From JAICWP01 sp035278025 (lineage in GTDB: Bacteria; Acidobacteriota; Terriglobia; Terriglobales; Acidobacteriaceae), in the NCBI GenBank assembly GCA_035278025.1, contig DATEJK010000168.1:1-64000 (forward strand): DNA of 64,000 nt, in the 5' to 3' direction. Below, one piece after another: positions 32,542 through 40,618 of this stretch. Each line of letters opens with the position of its first letter. The first letter of the stretch is position 1. The translations under genes and the position numbers were made by a program. The notes beneath the pieces were generated by a model that ran no database searches, was not told the origin of the DNA, and saw nothing but the letters and a program-made list of their open reading frames with translations.

Positions 32542-33828
32542 CTAGGCTGTGGAGTTTTTCTTCTGCGCAGCGCGCAGCACAGCTCGCAATCTTTGTCCGA
32601 CAATCATTTCTTCTCCAGGCTGGATAGTCATGGAAACCAGTTCAATGTGGTCGGGCGCCTTGCGTTCTTTTGCGGTCGGATTGCCCTCTCGGACCGCCGT
32701 CACCAGGCTTGGATTATCTGTTCCGAGCACTTCGATAACTGGATTGCCAGCGCGCAATTCCTGCACGCAGTCGTCAAGCGTATAGCCCCAGGCCTGCTGA
32801 TCCCATGAGACCTTCAGAGTCGGATAGCGGTTACCGTCGTCGGGGATGTAGGTATCGGTTTTCACGCCAGGCACTGTGTCCACCAGCTTGCGGATTCTTT
32901 CGATGCGGCCGTTCCATTCCGCATAGAGCTTTTTCTCGTCCATCTTCAGCCAGGTCTCAATCGCAATGAGACATCCGATAATCTCTTCTTTCCCGACCTT
33001 CATGGGACGGCATACCGCTCCCTCGCGCGGATTGCTATTCATCAGCGCCGCTTCGATCAGGTCCATTCTCCCTAGCAGCACGCCGCTGCATTGCGGGCCC
33101 GATAGCCCTTTGCCGCCAGAAAAGCAATACAAGTCAATGCCCATTCTGGCGTAGAGCCTGGCATTGTTCGCGGGCGGAATGCCGGCAGCATCGTCGAGCA
33201 GCATGGGCACCTTATGATCTTTGGCGATCTGTAATTCTTGCTGGAGCTTTGCTCCCAGGTCAGTGGTGTAAATCATAGCCGTGTTGTTATTGATGGCATT
33301 TGCCAGCTGTTCCGGAGAGTATGCGAGCACGAGCTTCGCGCCGGTTAGCCGGATAGCGCTGTCGAACGCACTCCTGCCGCCCACCATAACGACTTCATGC
33401 TTTAGTCCAGTCGTGTCGGGGAGTTGCCAGATGTATTTGTCATTCGTCCCGGCCATGCAGGCGGCCGTGGCCGCCGCCATTGCTCCCGCCGCCCCTGACG
33501 TGATAATTCCCGACTCAGCACCTGTCAATTCCGAAAGCCGCCGACCTACCGCACGCTGCAAATCCAGCATGTTCACGAAGTACCGTGCCGCTTCCAACTG
33601 CGCCTGACGAACCTCTGGAAATTCCAAAGAGCCGCTGAGATAAGTCCATGTTCCCCGGCAATTAATCACGGTCTTGACGCCCAGCTTGGTAAACACATTC
33701 TGACGCGGGTCCCTGCCCGCCGCGGTGGCCGCTTGCGCATACAGATCGCGAGCAGCAATTTGCCCGAGCAGCGGGGCCGCCGCCACAAGCTTCATGAATG
33801 ATCGCCGGTTGGAAGTGCCAACTTGCAT
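32542..33828 (-). CDS. Tat-exported SelA-like PLP-dependent enzyme
   Basis: A 428-residue fold-type I PLP enzyme. The N-terminus carries a twin-arginine signal (SNRRSFMKLVAAAPLLGQIAA). The core has the SelA/DgaE-like pattern: SGAAGAMAAATAACMAG near 111-127, MLLDDAAG (cofactor Asp) near 209-216, and the Schiff-base lysine Lys240 in CFSGGKGLSGPQCSG. Relatives include selenocysteinyl-tRNA synthase and D-glucosaminate-6-phosphate ammonia-lyase. Export rules out a tRNA substrate, so an ammonia-lyase/dehydratase on an amino acid or amino-sugar acid is more likely. Tat export fits insertion of PLP before transport. It is flanked by a bicupin (81 bases upstream) and the RidA protein. Confidence 0.86.
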   Translation of the reverse strand: MQVGTSNRRSFMKLVAAAPLLGQIAARDLYAQAATAAGRDPRQNVFTKLGVKTVINCRGTWTYLSGSLEFPEVRQAQLEAARYFVNMLDLQRAVGRRLSELTGAESGIITSGAAGAMAAATAACMAGTNDKYIWQLPDTTGLKHEVVMVGGRSAFDSAIRLTGAKLVLAYSPEQLANAINNNTAMIYTTDLGAKLQQELQIAKDHKVPMLLDDAAGIPPANNARLYARMGIDLYCFSGGKGLSGPQCSGVLLGRMDLIEAALMNSNPREGAVCRPMKVGKEEIIGCLIAIETWLKMDEKKLYAEWNGRIERIRKLVDTVPGVKTDTYIPDDGNRYPTLKVSWDQQAWGYTLDDCVQELRAGNPVIEVLGTDNPSLVTAVREGNPTAKERKAPDHIELVSMTIQPGEEMIVGQRLRAVLRAAQKKNSTA

Positions 33829-33909
33829 TGCGAATGCCTCCTGACTGGCCGCTAGGCTGCCGACATATTTACCAACGCGACGAAATATAGCCCGATGAAG
33901 AAGCGAGGA

Positions 33910-34770
33910 TTAATCATCCTCATCGGGCGGGGGAATTCGCGCTCGCACCGCAAGAATGTGGGCCTTAGCGCCAGGCTTGTTCTGGTTATAGAAGCCGACT
34001 GTACAGTTAGGCCGGAAGTAATATGCGTCTCCGGCCTTAGCTGGGTAGCGTCCTTCAACGCCGTCCATCCCGCTGCCCGCCACCATTTCGCCGGCGCCAT
34101 CCATGACCAGGTAGATTTCTTCCGCGCCCTCATGATGATGTGGAGCATTGGTGCCAGCCGGCGAAAAGTCCATCCAGAAAAAACTTGTCACGATGTATGC
34201 CTGATCGATGGCGTCCCGGGTTGCGGTGCGCGATCCAATGAGCAGTTTGTACAGAACTGAGGTCGGATGCCCGCCGACCGTTTCTTCCTTCACGTCATTC
34301 AAATTCACAATTTTAGGATCCTGCGGCGCGCCAACAGAAACTTTCTCCGGAATCCTGAAATCCATTATCAGCACGCGTAGCGGCGTGCCGGAAGGATTCG
34401 CCAGTGAGTGATTTACGCGCGGAGGCACATAAGTGAAGTCATTCGTTCGCATCGGATACTTCCGCTCCGCAAAATGCAGAATAGCGTTTCCGTTCAGGAC
34501 GAAGTAGATTTCTTCCTGCCGCTCATAGAGGACGGTTTGGCAGTTGCTGCGGGGCCCGAGCTTCAATTCGCCAAACCGGGTAACCGTTCGCAAGATATGC
34601 TTGTCACTATCGCCTTTGCCGAAGATGGCTTTATAACTGCAAGTCCCGGAAGCGAGAGTGGCAGCCTCATCCTTTAAAGGAATGGATCGGTGTAACCATG
34701 TAGGATCGACTTGCGCCTTCTGAGCGAAGAGGCTGGACGTTATGATCAATGCCAGTAAGATGATCTTCAA
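33910..34770 (-). CDS. Secreted bicupin
   Basis: A 286-residue protein with a signal peptide (KIILLALIITSSLFAQKAQ) and two cupin folds. The first is at about residues 55-135 (TVLYERQEEIYFVLNGNAIL; FTYVPPRVNHSLANPSG), the second at about 195-280 (GTNAPHHHEGAEEIYLVMDGAG; AYYFRPNCTVGFYN). The second keeps a clear HHH...E metal set, the first only E and one H, so probably one site binds metal. I chose TTG at 34770 because it starts a normal MK-type signal peptide; GTG at 34797 is possible. It leads the minus-strand set bicupin - SelA-like - RidA and is divergent from the DUF4380 gene. Confidence 0.78.
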   Translation of the reverse strand: MKIILLALIITSSLFAQKAQVDPTWLHRSIPLKDEAATLASGTCSYKAIFGKGDSDKHILRTVTRFGELKLGPRSNCQTVLYERQEEIYFVLNGNAILHFAERKYPMRTNDFTYVPPRVNHSLANPSGTPLRVLIMDFRIPEKVSVGAPQDPKIVNLNDVKEETVGGHPTSVLYKLLIGSRTATRDAIDQAYIVTSFFWMDFSPAGTNAPHHHEGAEEIYLVMDGAGEMVAGSGMDGVEGRYPAKAGDAYYFRPNCTVGFYNQNKPGAKAHILAVRARIPPPDEDD

Positions 34771-34835
34771 CTCTGATTTCCAGGCCAGCGCGATCACCAA
34801 GGCAGCGGCGGAGTCGGGTATACCACAGAATGTGC

Positions 34836-34864
34836 TTGACGCAAATCGAAATCTTTCGTTTGAT
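34836..34864 (+). promoter_or_regulatory. Possible promoter of the DUF4380-PQQ operon
   Basis: TTGACG (5 of 6) is followed after 17 bases by TTTGAT (4 of 6), 38 bases upstream of the DUF4380 start. It lies in the short divergent gap between the two arms of the island, where a common regulator could act. No operator symmetry was found. Confidence 0.4.
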
Positions 34865-34902
34865 TGAGTTTTGTTTCGGTTGTGCGGCTCGGGAAAAATT
34901 CC

Positions 34903-36282
34903 ATGCGAACCTTTGTCCTGAGTGTTTTCCTTGGCATCTCGTGCATGCTCCCCTTCCGCGCTCTGAGCATGGGGCAATCGCGCCCATCGCCAGCTCCAGG
35001 CTGCCGCATTCAGGCGGTGGATTACCGGGGCTGGCACGCGCAACAACTATCTAATCAGTGGATCCAACTCACGGCCGTACCGCAGAACGGCGGGCGCCTG
35101 ATGCAGGTTGAGTTCGCCGGTCATTCTTTCTTGTTCGTGAATCCGAAGTATGCAGGCAAGTATCTGCCTCCAACTTCCGAGCAATGGTTTAATTACGGCG
35201 GCGACAAAATCTGGCTCCTGCCTGAAGGCAACAACGACGAACAACATTGGGCCGGGAATTCCGACATTCTGGACGATGGGCCATTCTCTTTTCGAATCCT
35301 TTCGCAAGACCAGAGATGCGAGATCGAACTCACGAGCCCAACTGATCCACAGACGGGCATTCAGTTCACCCGCACCATCGGAATCAACGCCGATTCGCCC
35401 CGCATTCAGTTTCACGTTTCCATGAAGAACGTGAGCGGCCACACGATCGAATGGGCGATGCAGTCGGTATCGCAATACGATACAGCTGACCCCGCATCGC
35501 AGTCGCGCAGAAACCCGGATTTCTGGACGTTTACTCCTGCTAACCCGCATAGCAGCTATCTCAACCGTTATCACGTTCGTTTCGGCCCTGCGGAGAATCC
35601 CGCTGCTTCGGTCCGGGAGGATGGGCTGTTTGCCTTGCACTACGTCCACGTCGCGGAGGAGTTTTGGCTGGACTCGACCGCGGGCTGGCTGGCAGTCGTG
35701 GATGGCAGTACCCATTTCGCGATGATTGAGCGCTTCCACTACGACGAGAACAAATCTTATCCCGGCAAGGCCTCGATCATTTTCTGGACCAATGGTCCCG
35801 AAATGAGGCTAAACGCCCACGGCGAAGCCGCTCTGAGCGGCGATGATGAAGGACAACCTCCTTATTATCAGGAGGCCGAAATCAATAGTCCTCTTTGCCG
35901 CTTGAGTCCGGGAGCAGCCTGCAGTCTGGATACGGAATGGTTTCCCACACGTGCAGGGGATGAATTTCACGACGCTACTGAGGCGGGCATCATAAGTCAG
36001 CCACTTCACGCAACTTACTTAGATAACGGCAAGGTCAAGCTTTTCGGTTCCTTTGGCGTGTTCTTTGCTGGACAGTTGATCGCGCATTTCTACAACGAAC
36101 ATGGCGCTGGCCTGGGAGCCCTGGCCGTTGCCGATGTGAATCCAACCAAGCTGGCGTCGCTCAATGCGGAAATCATGCCGCCGGGAAAACCGGCGAGAGT
36201 CTCTCTCCACCTGCAGGACGCGAAAGGGCTGGACCATGGTTCTCTTGGAGAAATCCAGATCACAAGAGAATCGCTGCGATGA
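34903..36282 (+). CDS. Exported DUF4380 (mutarotase-like) protein
   Basis: A 459-residue protein with a signal peptide (MRTFVLSVFLGISCMLPFRA) and a long beta-sandwich. Typical segments are WIQLTAVPQNGGRLMQVEFAG, YGGDKIWLLPEG, TRTIGINADSPRIQFHVSMKN and a QSVSQYD motif. The layout resembles galactose mutarotase-like supersandwich proteins, to which DUF4380 belongs. I see no mutarotase catalytic pair with certainty, so binding or epimerisation of a sugar is inferred. The gene ends with ATGA overlapping the PQQ dehydrogenase start, implying translational coupling. Confidence 0.75.
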   Translation: MRTFVLSVFLGISCMLPFRALSMGQSRPSPAPGCRIQAVDYRGWHAQQLSNQWIQLTAVPQNGGRLMQVEFAGHSFLFVNPKYAGKYLPPTSEQWFNYGGDKIWLLPEGNNDEQHWAGNSDILDDGPFSFRILSQDQRCEIELTSPTDPQTGIQFTRTIGINADSPRIQFHVSMKNVSGHTIEWAMQSVSQYDTADPASQSRRNPDFWTFTPANPHSSYLNRYHVRFGPAENPAASVREDGLFALHYVHVAEEFWLDSTAGWLAVVDGSTHFAMIERFHYDENKSYPGKASIIFWTNGPEMRLNAHGEAALSGDDEGQPPYYQEAEINSPLCRLSPGAACSLDTEWFPTRAGDEFHDATEAGIISQPLHATYLDNGKVKLFGSFGVFFAGQLIAHFYNEHGAGLGALAVADVNPTKLASLNAEIMPPGKPARVSLHLQDAKGLDHGSLGEIQITRESLR

Positions 36283-37922
36283 ACGCGACCAGTAGTCTTG
36301 TGGTGGCCTTGTTTGCCTTTCTGCTGATTTTCGCCGCACCGCCTGCTGCGTGGCAGAGCGGTCAATCTCATCTTACCGCGGCCACCGGCGTGACCGAGCA
36401 GGATCTGCTGGTGCTGCCGGTCGGCGCCAACTGGACCTCCTACAACGGGGACTATACCGGGCGCCGCTATAGCGCTCTCAAGGAGATCGATACCGCGAAT
36501 GTCTCGCAGCTTCGCGCTGCGTGGCTGTTCCATCCCGGAAACTCCGAACGCATGGAAGCTACGCCCGTAGTGGTACGCGGCATCATGTATGTTACCTCCG
36601 CAAACGACGCCTTCGCCCTCGACGCTCGCAGCGGGCGAGTTCTCTGGCACCACGAACGGCCGGTGAGTTCAGGATTGCTCGACGATGCCGCAGGTCACAA
36701 GAACCGCGGCGTTGCCGTGTGGCAAAACTCGGTGTACATGGAAACTGACGACGCCCACTTGCTTTGCCTGGATGCCCGCTCCGGAGGACTGCGATGGGAG
36801 GTTGCATATGCCGACAAGGCGAAACATTATGGCGCTACCAGCACTCCCCTAGTTGTGAAAGGCGCCGTCATTGTTGGCACCTCCGGGGGCGACTCGGGCG
36901 TGCGCGGTTTCGTCGCCGCTTACGATGCTCTGACCGGCAAAAGGAAGTGGCGCCTCTGGACTATTCCCGGGCCCGGCGAAATTGGCTCCTCCAGTTGGCC
37001 CGGTGATTCTTATCTGCATGGCGGCGGCACAACCTGGATGCCCGGCACTTATGATCCCAAACTCGACACCCTGTATTGGACGACGAGTAATGCCGCGCCC
37101 GATTTTGTAGGTGACACGCGGCCTGGCGATGATCTCTATACTGCCTCGGTCTTGGCCATCGATGCGAGCACGGGCAAGTTGAAATGGTATTTCCAATTCA
37201 CTCCCCACGATTTGTACGACTACGATGCCAACGAAACCCCGGTCCTGGTGGATGCGCGCGAGCAAGGCACAGTCCGACATTTGTTAGTGCAGGCCAACCG
37301 CAATGGTTTCTTCTACGTGCTTGATCGGACCAATGGCACGTTTCTTCATGCGAATGCATTTGTCAATAAAGTGAATTGGGCGAACGGAATCGATGCCTCC
37401 GGCCGACCCATGCTGTCGGGCAAGATACCGACAGCGAAAGGTACGCGTATCTGCCCCGGAATCGATGGAGCCACCAACTGGTTTTCCCCATCTTACAATC
37501 CTGACACTGGCCTCTTCTACGTCATGGCGCTGGAGAGTTGCAGTGTGTTTTTCTCCAGCCCAAAGCCCTTTACGCGCGGCGAGACTTACTACGGCACCGG
37601 CACAAAGCTCGATCCGGACGAGCATGCCCAGAAAGTCCTGCTCGCCCTTTCGGTGCCCGACGGCAAAATAGTTTGGCGCTATCCCCAAGTGGGGCGCGGC
37701 GATTCGTGGGGCGGAACACTCACCACCGCCGGAGGTATCCTGTTCTTCGGCGACGATGCCGGATATCTGGAGGCGGTGGATGCACACACTGGCCGCAGTC
37801 TCTGGCACTTCAACACTGGCCAGATCATGCATGCTTCACCGATGACGTACTCCTTGAATGGCACCCAATACGTGGCCATCGCTTCAGCCAGCAACCTTAT
37901 CAGCTTCTCGCTTCCACATTGA
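36279..37922 (+). CDS. Exported PQQ-dependent dehydrogenase with lanthanide-type Asp
   Basis: A 547-residue eight-bladed quinoprotein with a signal peptide (SLVVALFAFLLIFAAPPAAW). PQQ/metal-site elements align to methanol dehydrogenases: the SGGDSGVRGF loop has Asp205 where Glu is usual, Trp253 stacks on PQQ, Asn271 and the catalytic Asp314 are present, and Asp316 two residues later (HDLYDYDANE) is the extra Asp that marks lanthanide enzymes. The vicinal Cys-Cys of MxaF-type enzymes is missing (RPVSSGLLDD instead). GATNWFSPSYNP is conserved. It oxidises an alcohol or sugar in the periplasm; no cytochrome c gene is adjacent. It overlaps DUF4380 by 4 bases. Confidence 0.9.
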   Translation: MNATSSLVVALFAFLLIFAAPPAAWQSGQSHLTAATGVTEQDLLVLPVGANWTSYNGDYTGRRYSALKEIDTANVSQLRAAWLFHPGNSERMEATPVVVRGIMYVTSANDAFALDARSGRVLWHHERPVSSGLLDDAAGHKNRGVAVWQNSVYMETDDAHLLCLDARSGGLRWEVAYADKAKHYGATSTPLVVKGAVIVGTSGGDSGVRGFVAAYDALTGKRKWRLWTIPGPGEIGSSSWPGDSYLHGGGTTWMPGTYDPKLDTLYWTTSNAAPDFVGDTRPGDDLYTASVLAIDASTGKLKWYFQFTPHDLYDYDANETPVLVDAREQGTVRHLLVQANRNGFFYVLDRTNGTFLHANAFVNKVNWANGIDASGRPMLSGKIPTAKGTRICPGIDGATNWFSPSYNPDTGLFYVMALESCSVFFSSPKPFTRGETYYGTGTKLDPDEHAQKVLLALSVPDGKIVWRYPQVGRGDSWGGTLTTAGGILFFGDDAGYLEAVDAHTGRSLWHFNTGQIMHASPMTYSLNGTQYVAIASASNLISFSLPH

Positions 37923-38100
37923 CCGCCGTTGCACGTTCACTCCGATGAAGTGATATTTAAAGGCTGCTGAGCTTGTAAGCGCCGTCGTGACAATCGCCAA
38001 GCGCACCCTCCAGGTGTGCTATCGCCACTGCTGACACTGCTGATTGATGTTTTTCTGCGTGTCGCTGATGTCGTCTTGCTCTAAATAAATCACGGCGCAC

Positions 38101-38309
38101 GGATTCTCTTAACCGTTCCGGGTTTGAGGCCGCCCTCCGTCCCCGCACCCGGGGTAAGTCTTACGCCGACGCAAAAGATGAATTACGGAACACTTATCCG
38201 GATCGGTACGACAATGCGGTGTTCCTTCGTGGCTATGAACGGGGTTCCGAGTTTGCGAGACAGCCCATATCGAATACCGGGCCCCGCCGCGTAGCCTAGT
38301 CCGTGCCCT
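38101..38309 (+). pseudogene. Truncated second copy of the stress-type gene 3' end (right flank of island)
   Basis: The frame from 38102 to the stop at 38296 encodes about 64 residues of the C-terminal module of the protein at 30154-30954, with no start codon and unrelated sequence before it. It is the right-hand member of the 209-bp direct repeat. The 178 bases between the PQQ dehydrogenase and this copy (37923-38100) hold no gene I can identify. Between 38310 and the tRNA nothing is visible. Confidence 0.9.
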
Positions 38310-38404
38310 GCTGGAAGCGCCGGAGCAACCGGAGAGGGTCGGGATTGTTACCTGTGTAGCCCGCTATATTCTGTTACCCGGTCTCTGGTGTTAACCCGAA
38401 CATT

Positions 38405-38481
38405 TGGTGGCGGCGGAAGGACTCGAACCTTCGACCTACGGATTATGAGACCGTCGCTCTAACCACCTGAGCTACACCGCC
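38405..38481 (-). tRNA. tRNA with CAU anticodon (Met or lysidine-type Ile2)
   Basis: On the minus strand a 77-base cloverleaf forms. The acceptor GGCGGTG pairs with CGCCGCC plus discriminator A and encoded CCA. The D arm contains AGCTCAGG; the anticodon loop CTCATAA holds CAT; the T arm is GAAGG TTCGAGT CCTTC. The anticodon stem has one T-T mismatch next to the loop. CAU could mean elongator Met or Ile2 (after lysidine modification); identity elements do not settle it. An initiator is unlikely because the acceptor starts with a normal G-C pair. It borders the island and has its own promoter. Confidence 0.95.
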
Positions 38482-38491
38482 ACGCGTAGAA

Positions 38492-38514
38492 GGGAAAAGG
38501 CGCCCACAGGCGCC
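38492..38514 (-). other. Terminator-like hairpin between promoter and tRNA
   Basis: On the minus strand, GGCGCC TGTG GGCGCC is a perfect 6-bp stem followed by TTTTCCC. It sits between the tRNA promoter and the tRNA, so it could be a leader hairpin removed by RNase P or a partial stop. The T-tract is short. Confidence 0.45.
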
Positions 38515-38524
38515 CTGCTATTTA

Positions 38525-38554
38525 ATTCTAAGAGGCGGTGCAAAACACTGTCAA
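38525..38554 (-). promoter_or_regulatory. Promoter of the tRNA-CAU gene
   Basis: On the minus strand TTGACA (38554-38549) is followed after 18 bases by TAGAAT (38530-38525, 5 of 6). Transcription would begin about 35 bases upstream of the mature tRNA 5' end. Confidence 0.7.
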
Positions 38555-38629
38555 TTCGCGGGCGCGGTGGCCGCACCTGGCCGCTGACTTGCCAACTCCG
38601 GGCCTGGCACGCCAAACTGGCTGCTCAAC

Positions 38630-39364
38630 ATGAAAGTGATTGCCGTCATTCCCGCGCGGCTGGCCTCCACCCGCTTGGCGCGCAAGGTGCTGCTGCCCAT
38701 CGCCGGGCAGCCCATGCTCGCCCGCGTTTACCAGGGAGTGCGCGCCTCCGCTGCGCTGCTTGACGTGATCGTAGCCACCGACTCGCAGGAAATCCTCGAT
38801 CTCTGCCGCCAGCGCGGCTGGCACGCGCGCCTGACTTCCGCTTCCTGCCGCAGCGGTACCGAACGCGTGCACGAGGTTTCGCAAGCCCTCGCCGCCGATG
38901 TTTACATCAATGTCCAGGGGGACGAACCACTGGCTCGTCCCGAGCACATCAACTCCCTCATCGAACTCATGCACAATGCCGCCGTGCAGGTCGGCACGCT
39001 CATGACCCCCTGCGCCGCCGCCGACATCAACAATCCTCACGCGGTCAAAGTGGTGACCGACGCAGCCGGGCGCGCCCTCTACTTTTCCCGCGCCACCATC
39101 CCCTATGACCGCGACCAGGGCGGCGTCCGCTACTACAAACATCTCGGCTTTTACGCCTACCGCAAGCCTGCGCTGGACCGCTTTGTTTTGCTTCCGGAGT
39201 CGTCGCTGGAGCAGAGCGAACGCCTGGAGCAGCTGCGCTTTCTGGAAAACGGCATTCCTATCCACGTCGCGGAGACCCAGTTTGACACCATTGGAGTGGA
39301 TACGGAAGATGACCGGCGTCGCGCGGAGGAGTTGCTGTCCAAGATCGGCCTTACTGAGCGCTGA
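38630..39364 (+). CDS. kdsB: 3-deoxy-manno-octulosonate cytidylyltransferase
   Basis: A 244-residue KdsB. The signature VIPARLASTRLARKVLLPIAGQPM opens the protein, with INVQGDEPL near 89-97 and the Kdo-binding RYYKHLGFYAYRK near 163-175. FDTIGVDTEDDRRRAEEL ends the domain. It activates Kdo with CTP for lipopolysaccharide core synthesis, which shows a Gram-negative envelope. Its end overlaps the tail of the convergent M48 peptidase by 14 bases. No kdsA or kdtA is nearby. Confidence 0.95.
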   Translation: MKVIAVIPARLASTRLARKVLLPIAGQPMLARVYQGVRASAALLDVIVATDSQEILDLCRQRGWHARLTSASCRSGTERVHEVSQALAADVYINVQGDEPLARPEHINSLIELMHNAAVQVGTLMTPCAAADINNPHAVKVVTDAAGRALYFSRATIPYDRDQGGVRYYKHLGFYAYRKPALDRFVLLPESSLEQSERLEQLRFLENGIPIHVAETQFDTIGVDTEDDRRRAEELLSKIGLTER

Positions 39365-40511
39365 CCGCCTCGCCCTCATGCTCGGAATACTCGCGCGCTG
39401 CCTCGATGCGCTTGGAAATGGCGGGATGGGAATGGAACAGCACTTCAACCAGCCGGGAGGGCGAGCGCTCCGCCAGATTCTGGTCGGCCAGCTTGTTCAT
39501 GGAACTGATGAAGGGCTGCACGCTGCTGATGGATTCGAAACAATACTGGTCGGCCTCACGCTCCTTCTGCCGCGAGTAGGCGTTCAGCACCGGCATCAGC
39601 AACAGCGAAAGCACAGTGGAAACCAGCGCCAGCAGCGGCAGGTTGGCGAAATCGGCCAGCGATTCGAACATGTGCCGGTCGAAAACCGCCCAGCGCAGGA
39701 CTTCATTGGCCGCCCAGAAGCCCACAAAGGTAACCGCCACCTCCAGCAGAATGCCTTTCAGGATGTGGCGGCGCACATGGTGGCCCAACTCATGTGCCAG
39801 CACAGCTTCGATTTCGTCATCGGAGTAGTTGGTGAGCAGCGTGTCGGCTAGGATGATGCGCCGCGTCTTGCCCAGGCCGGTGAGGGCTGCGTTGGCCTTC
39901 TTGCTCTTTTCCGAAAGCTTCCACTCGTATACGCCACGGATGCGCGTGCCCGCGCGCTCGCTCAAGTGGACCAGGCGCTGCTTCAATTCCTCCCTCTGCA
40001 GCGGCTGAAACTTGTAGAAGATGGGAAACAGCACCACGGGCGCAATCTGCGCCAGGGCCACAAACAGCACGATGAAGGCTCCCCAGGCGATGAGCCACCA
40101 CTGCCGCGGCCACATGCGCAGCACGTAATAGATGATTTCCACCACGATGCCGGCAAACACCAGGCCGACCAGGAATCCCTTTACCTGGTCCCACAGCCAC
40201 GAGCCCAGCTTCTGGTTCGACAGATGAAATCGGTGTTCCAGATAAAAACCGTACAGGTCCAGCCCGAATCCCAGGGCCTTGCCGATCACCAGCAAAATTC
40301 CAATGTAGAAGAAAACCGCCAGGGAGTAGATCTGCCAGGCGCCCACGTAGGAGATGTCGCGGAGGTCGCGCGTCCAGCCCGTAGCCAGCAGCACAACCAG
40401 CATGGCGAAACCAAGGACGAAATCGGCAATGCCCAGGCGCCTCCGGATGCGGTTGTAGCGCCGCGCCTCGGGCGTGTCGGTTGGCGTTGTGCTGGTGGTG
40501 GGGAAAGTCAT
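39351..40511 (-). CDS. M48 family membrane metallopeptidase (Ste24/HtpX-like)
   Basis: A 386-residue integral membrane zinc protease. Five or so hydrophobic segments (ADFVLGFAMLVVLLATGW, IYSLAVFFYIGILLVIG, GFLVGLVFAGIVVEIIYYV, LIAWGAFIVLFVALAQ, LLALVSTVLSLLLMPVL) surround the HELGHHVRRH zinc site near residue 255 and the third ligand in SRQKEREADQYCF. Length and layout match the CAAX-prenyl-protease-like group rather than HtpX; bacterial members are membrane protein quality proteases. I took the ATG at 40511; one at 40529 adds six residues. Confidence 0.92.
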   Translation of the reverse strand: MTFPTTSTTPTDTPEARRYNRIRRRLGIADFVLGFAMLVVLLATGWTRDLRDISYVGAWQIYSLAVFFYIGILLVIGKALGFGLDLYGFYLEHRFHLSNQKLGSWLWDQVKGFLVGLVFAGIVVEIIYYVLRMWPRQWWLIAWGAFIVLFVALAQIAPVVLFPIFYKFQPLQREELKQRLVHLSERAGTRIRGVYEWKLSEKSKKANAALTGLGKTRRIILADTLLTNYSDDEIEAVLAHELGHHVRRHILKGILLEVAVTFVGFWAANEVLRWAVFDRHMFESLADFANLPLLALVSTVLSLLLMPVLNAYSRQKEREADQYCFESISSVQPFISSMNKLADQNLAERSPSRLVEVLFHSHPAISKRIEAAREYSEHEGEAVSAQ

Positions 40512-40618
40512 AAAACAAGCAATCAGCAAATAGCATTTGGCCGGTGAATGGTTTCGGCAGCCCCAGCAGAACAGTTTAAAGGCGAAATGCCAACTGCTAA
40601 AATGCTACTGGCTGCTTT

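Noticed and set aside
32542..33828. Idea that the SelA-like gene is the selenocysteine synthase serving the putative selenoprotein
   Set aside because: It has a Tat export signal and its neighbours are exported catabolic-type proteins; a tRNA-dependent enzyme must be cytoplasmic.
31071..38309. Transposon or insertion sequence as cause of the direct repeats
   Set aside because: No transposase, no terminal inverted repeats, and the repeat is 209 bp of a gene end, far longer than a target-site duplication.
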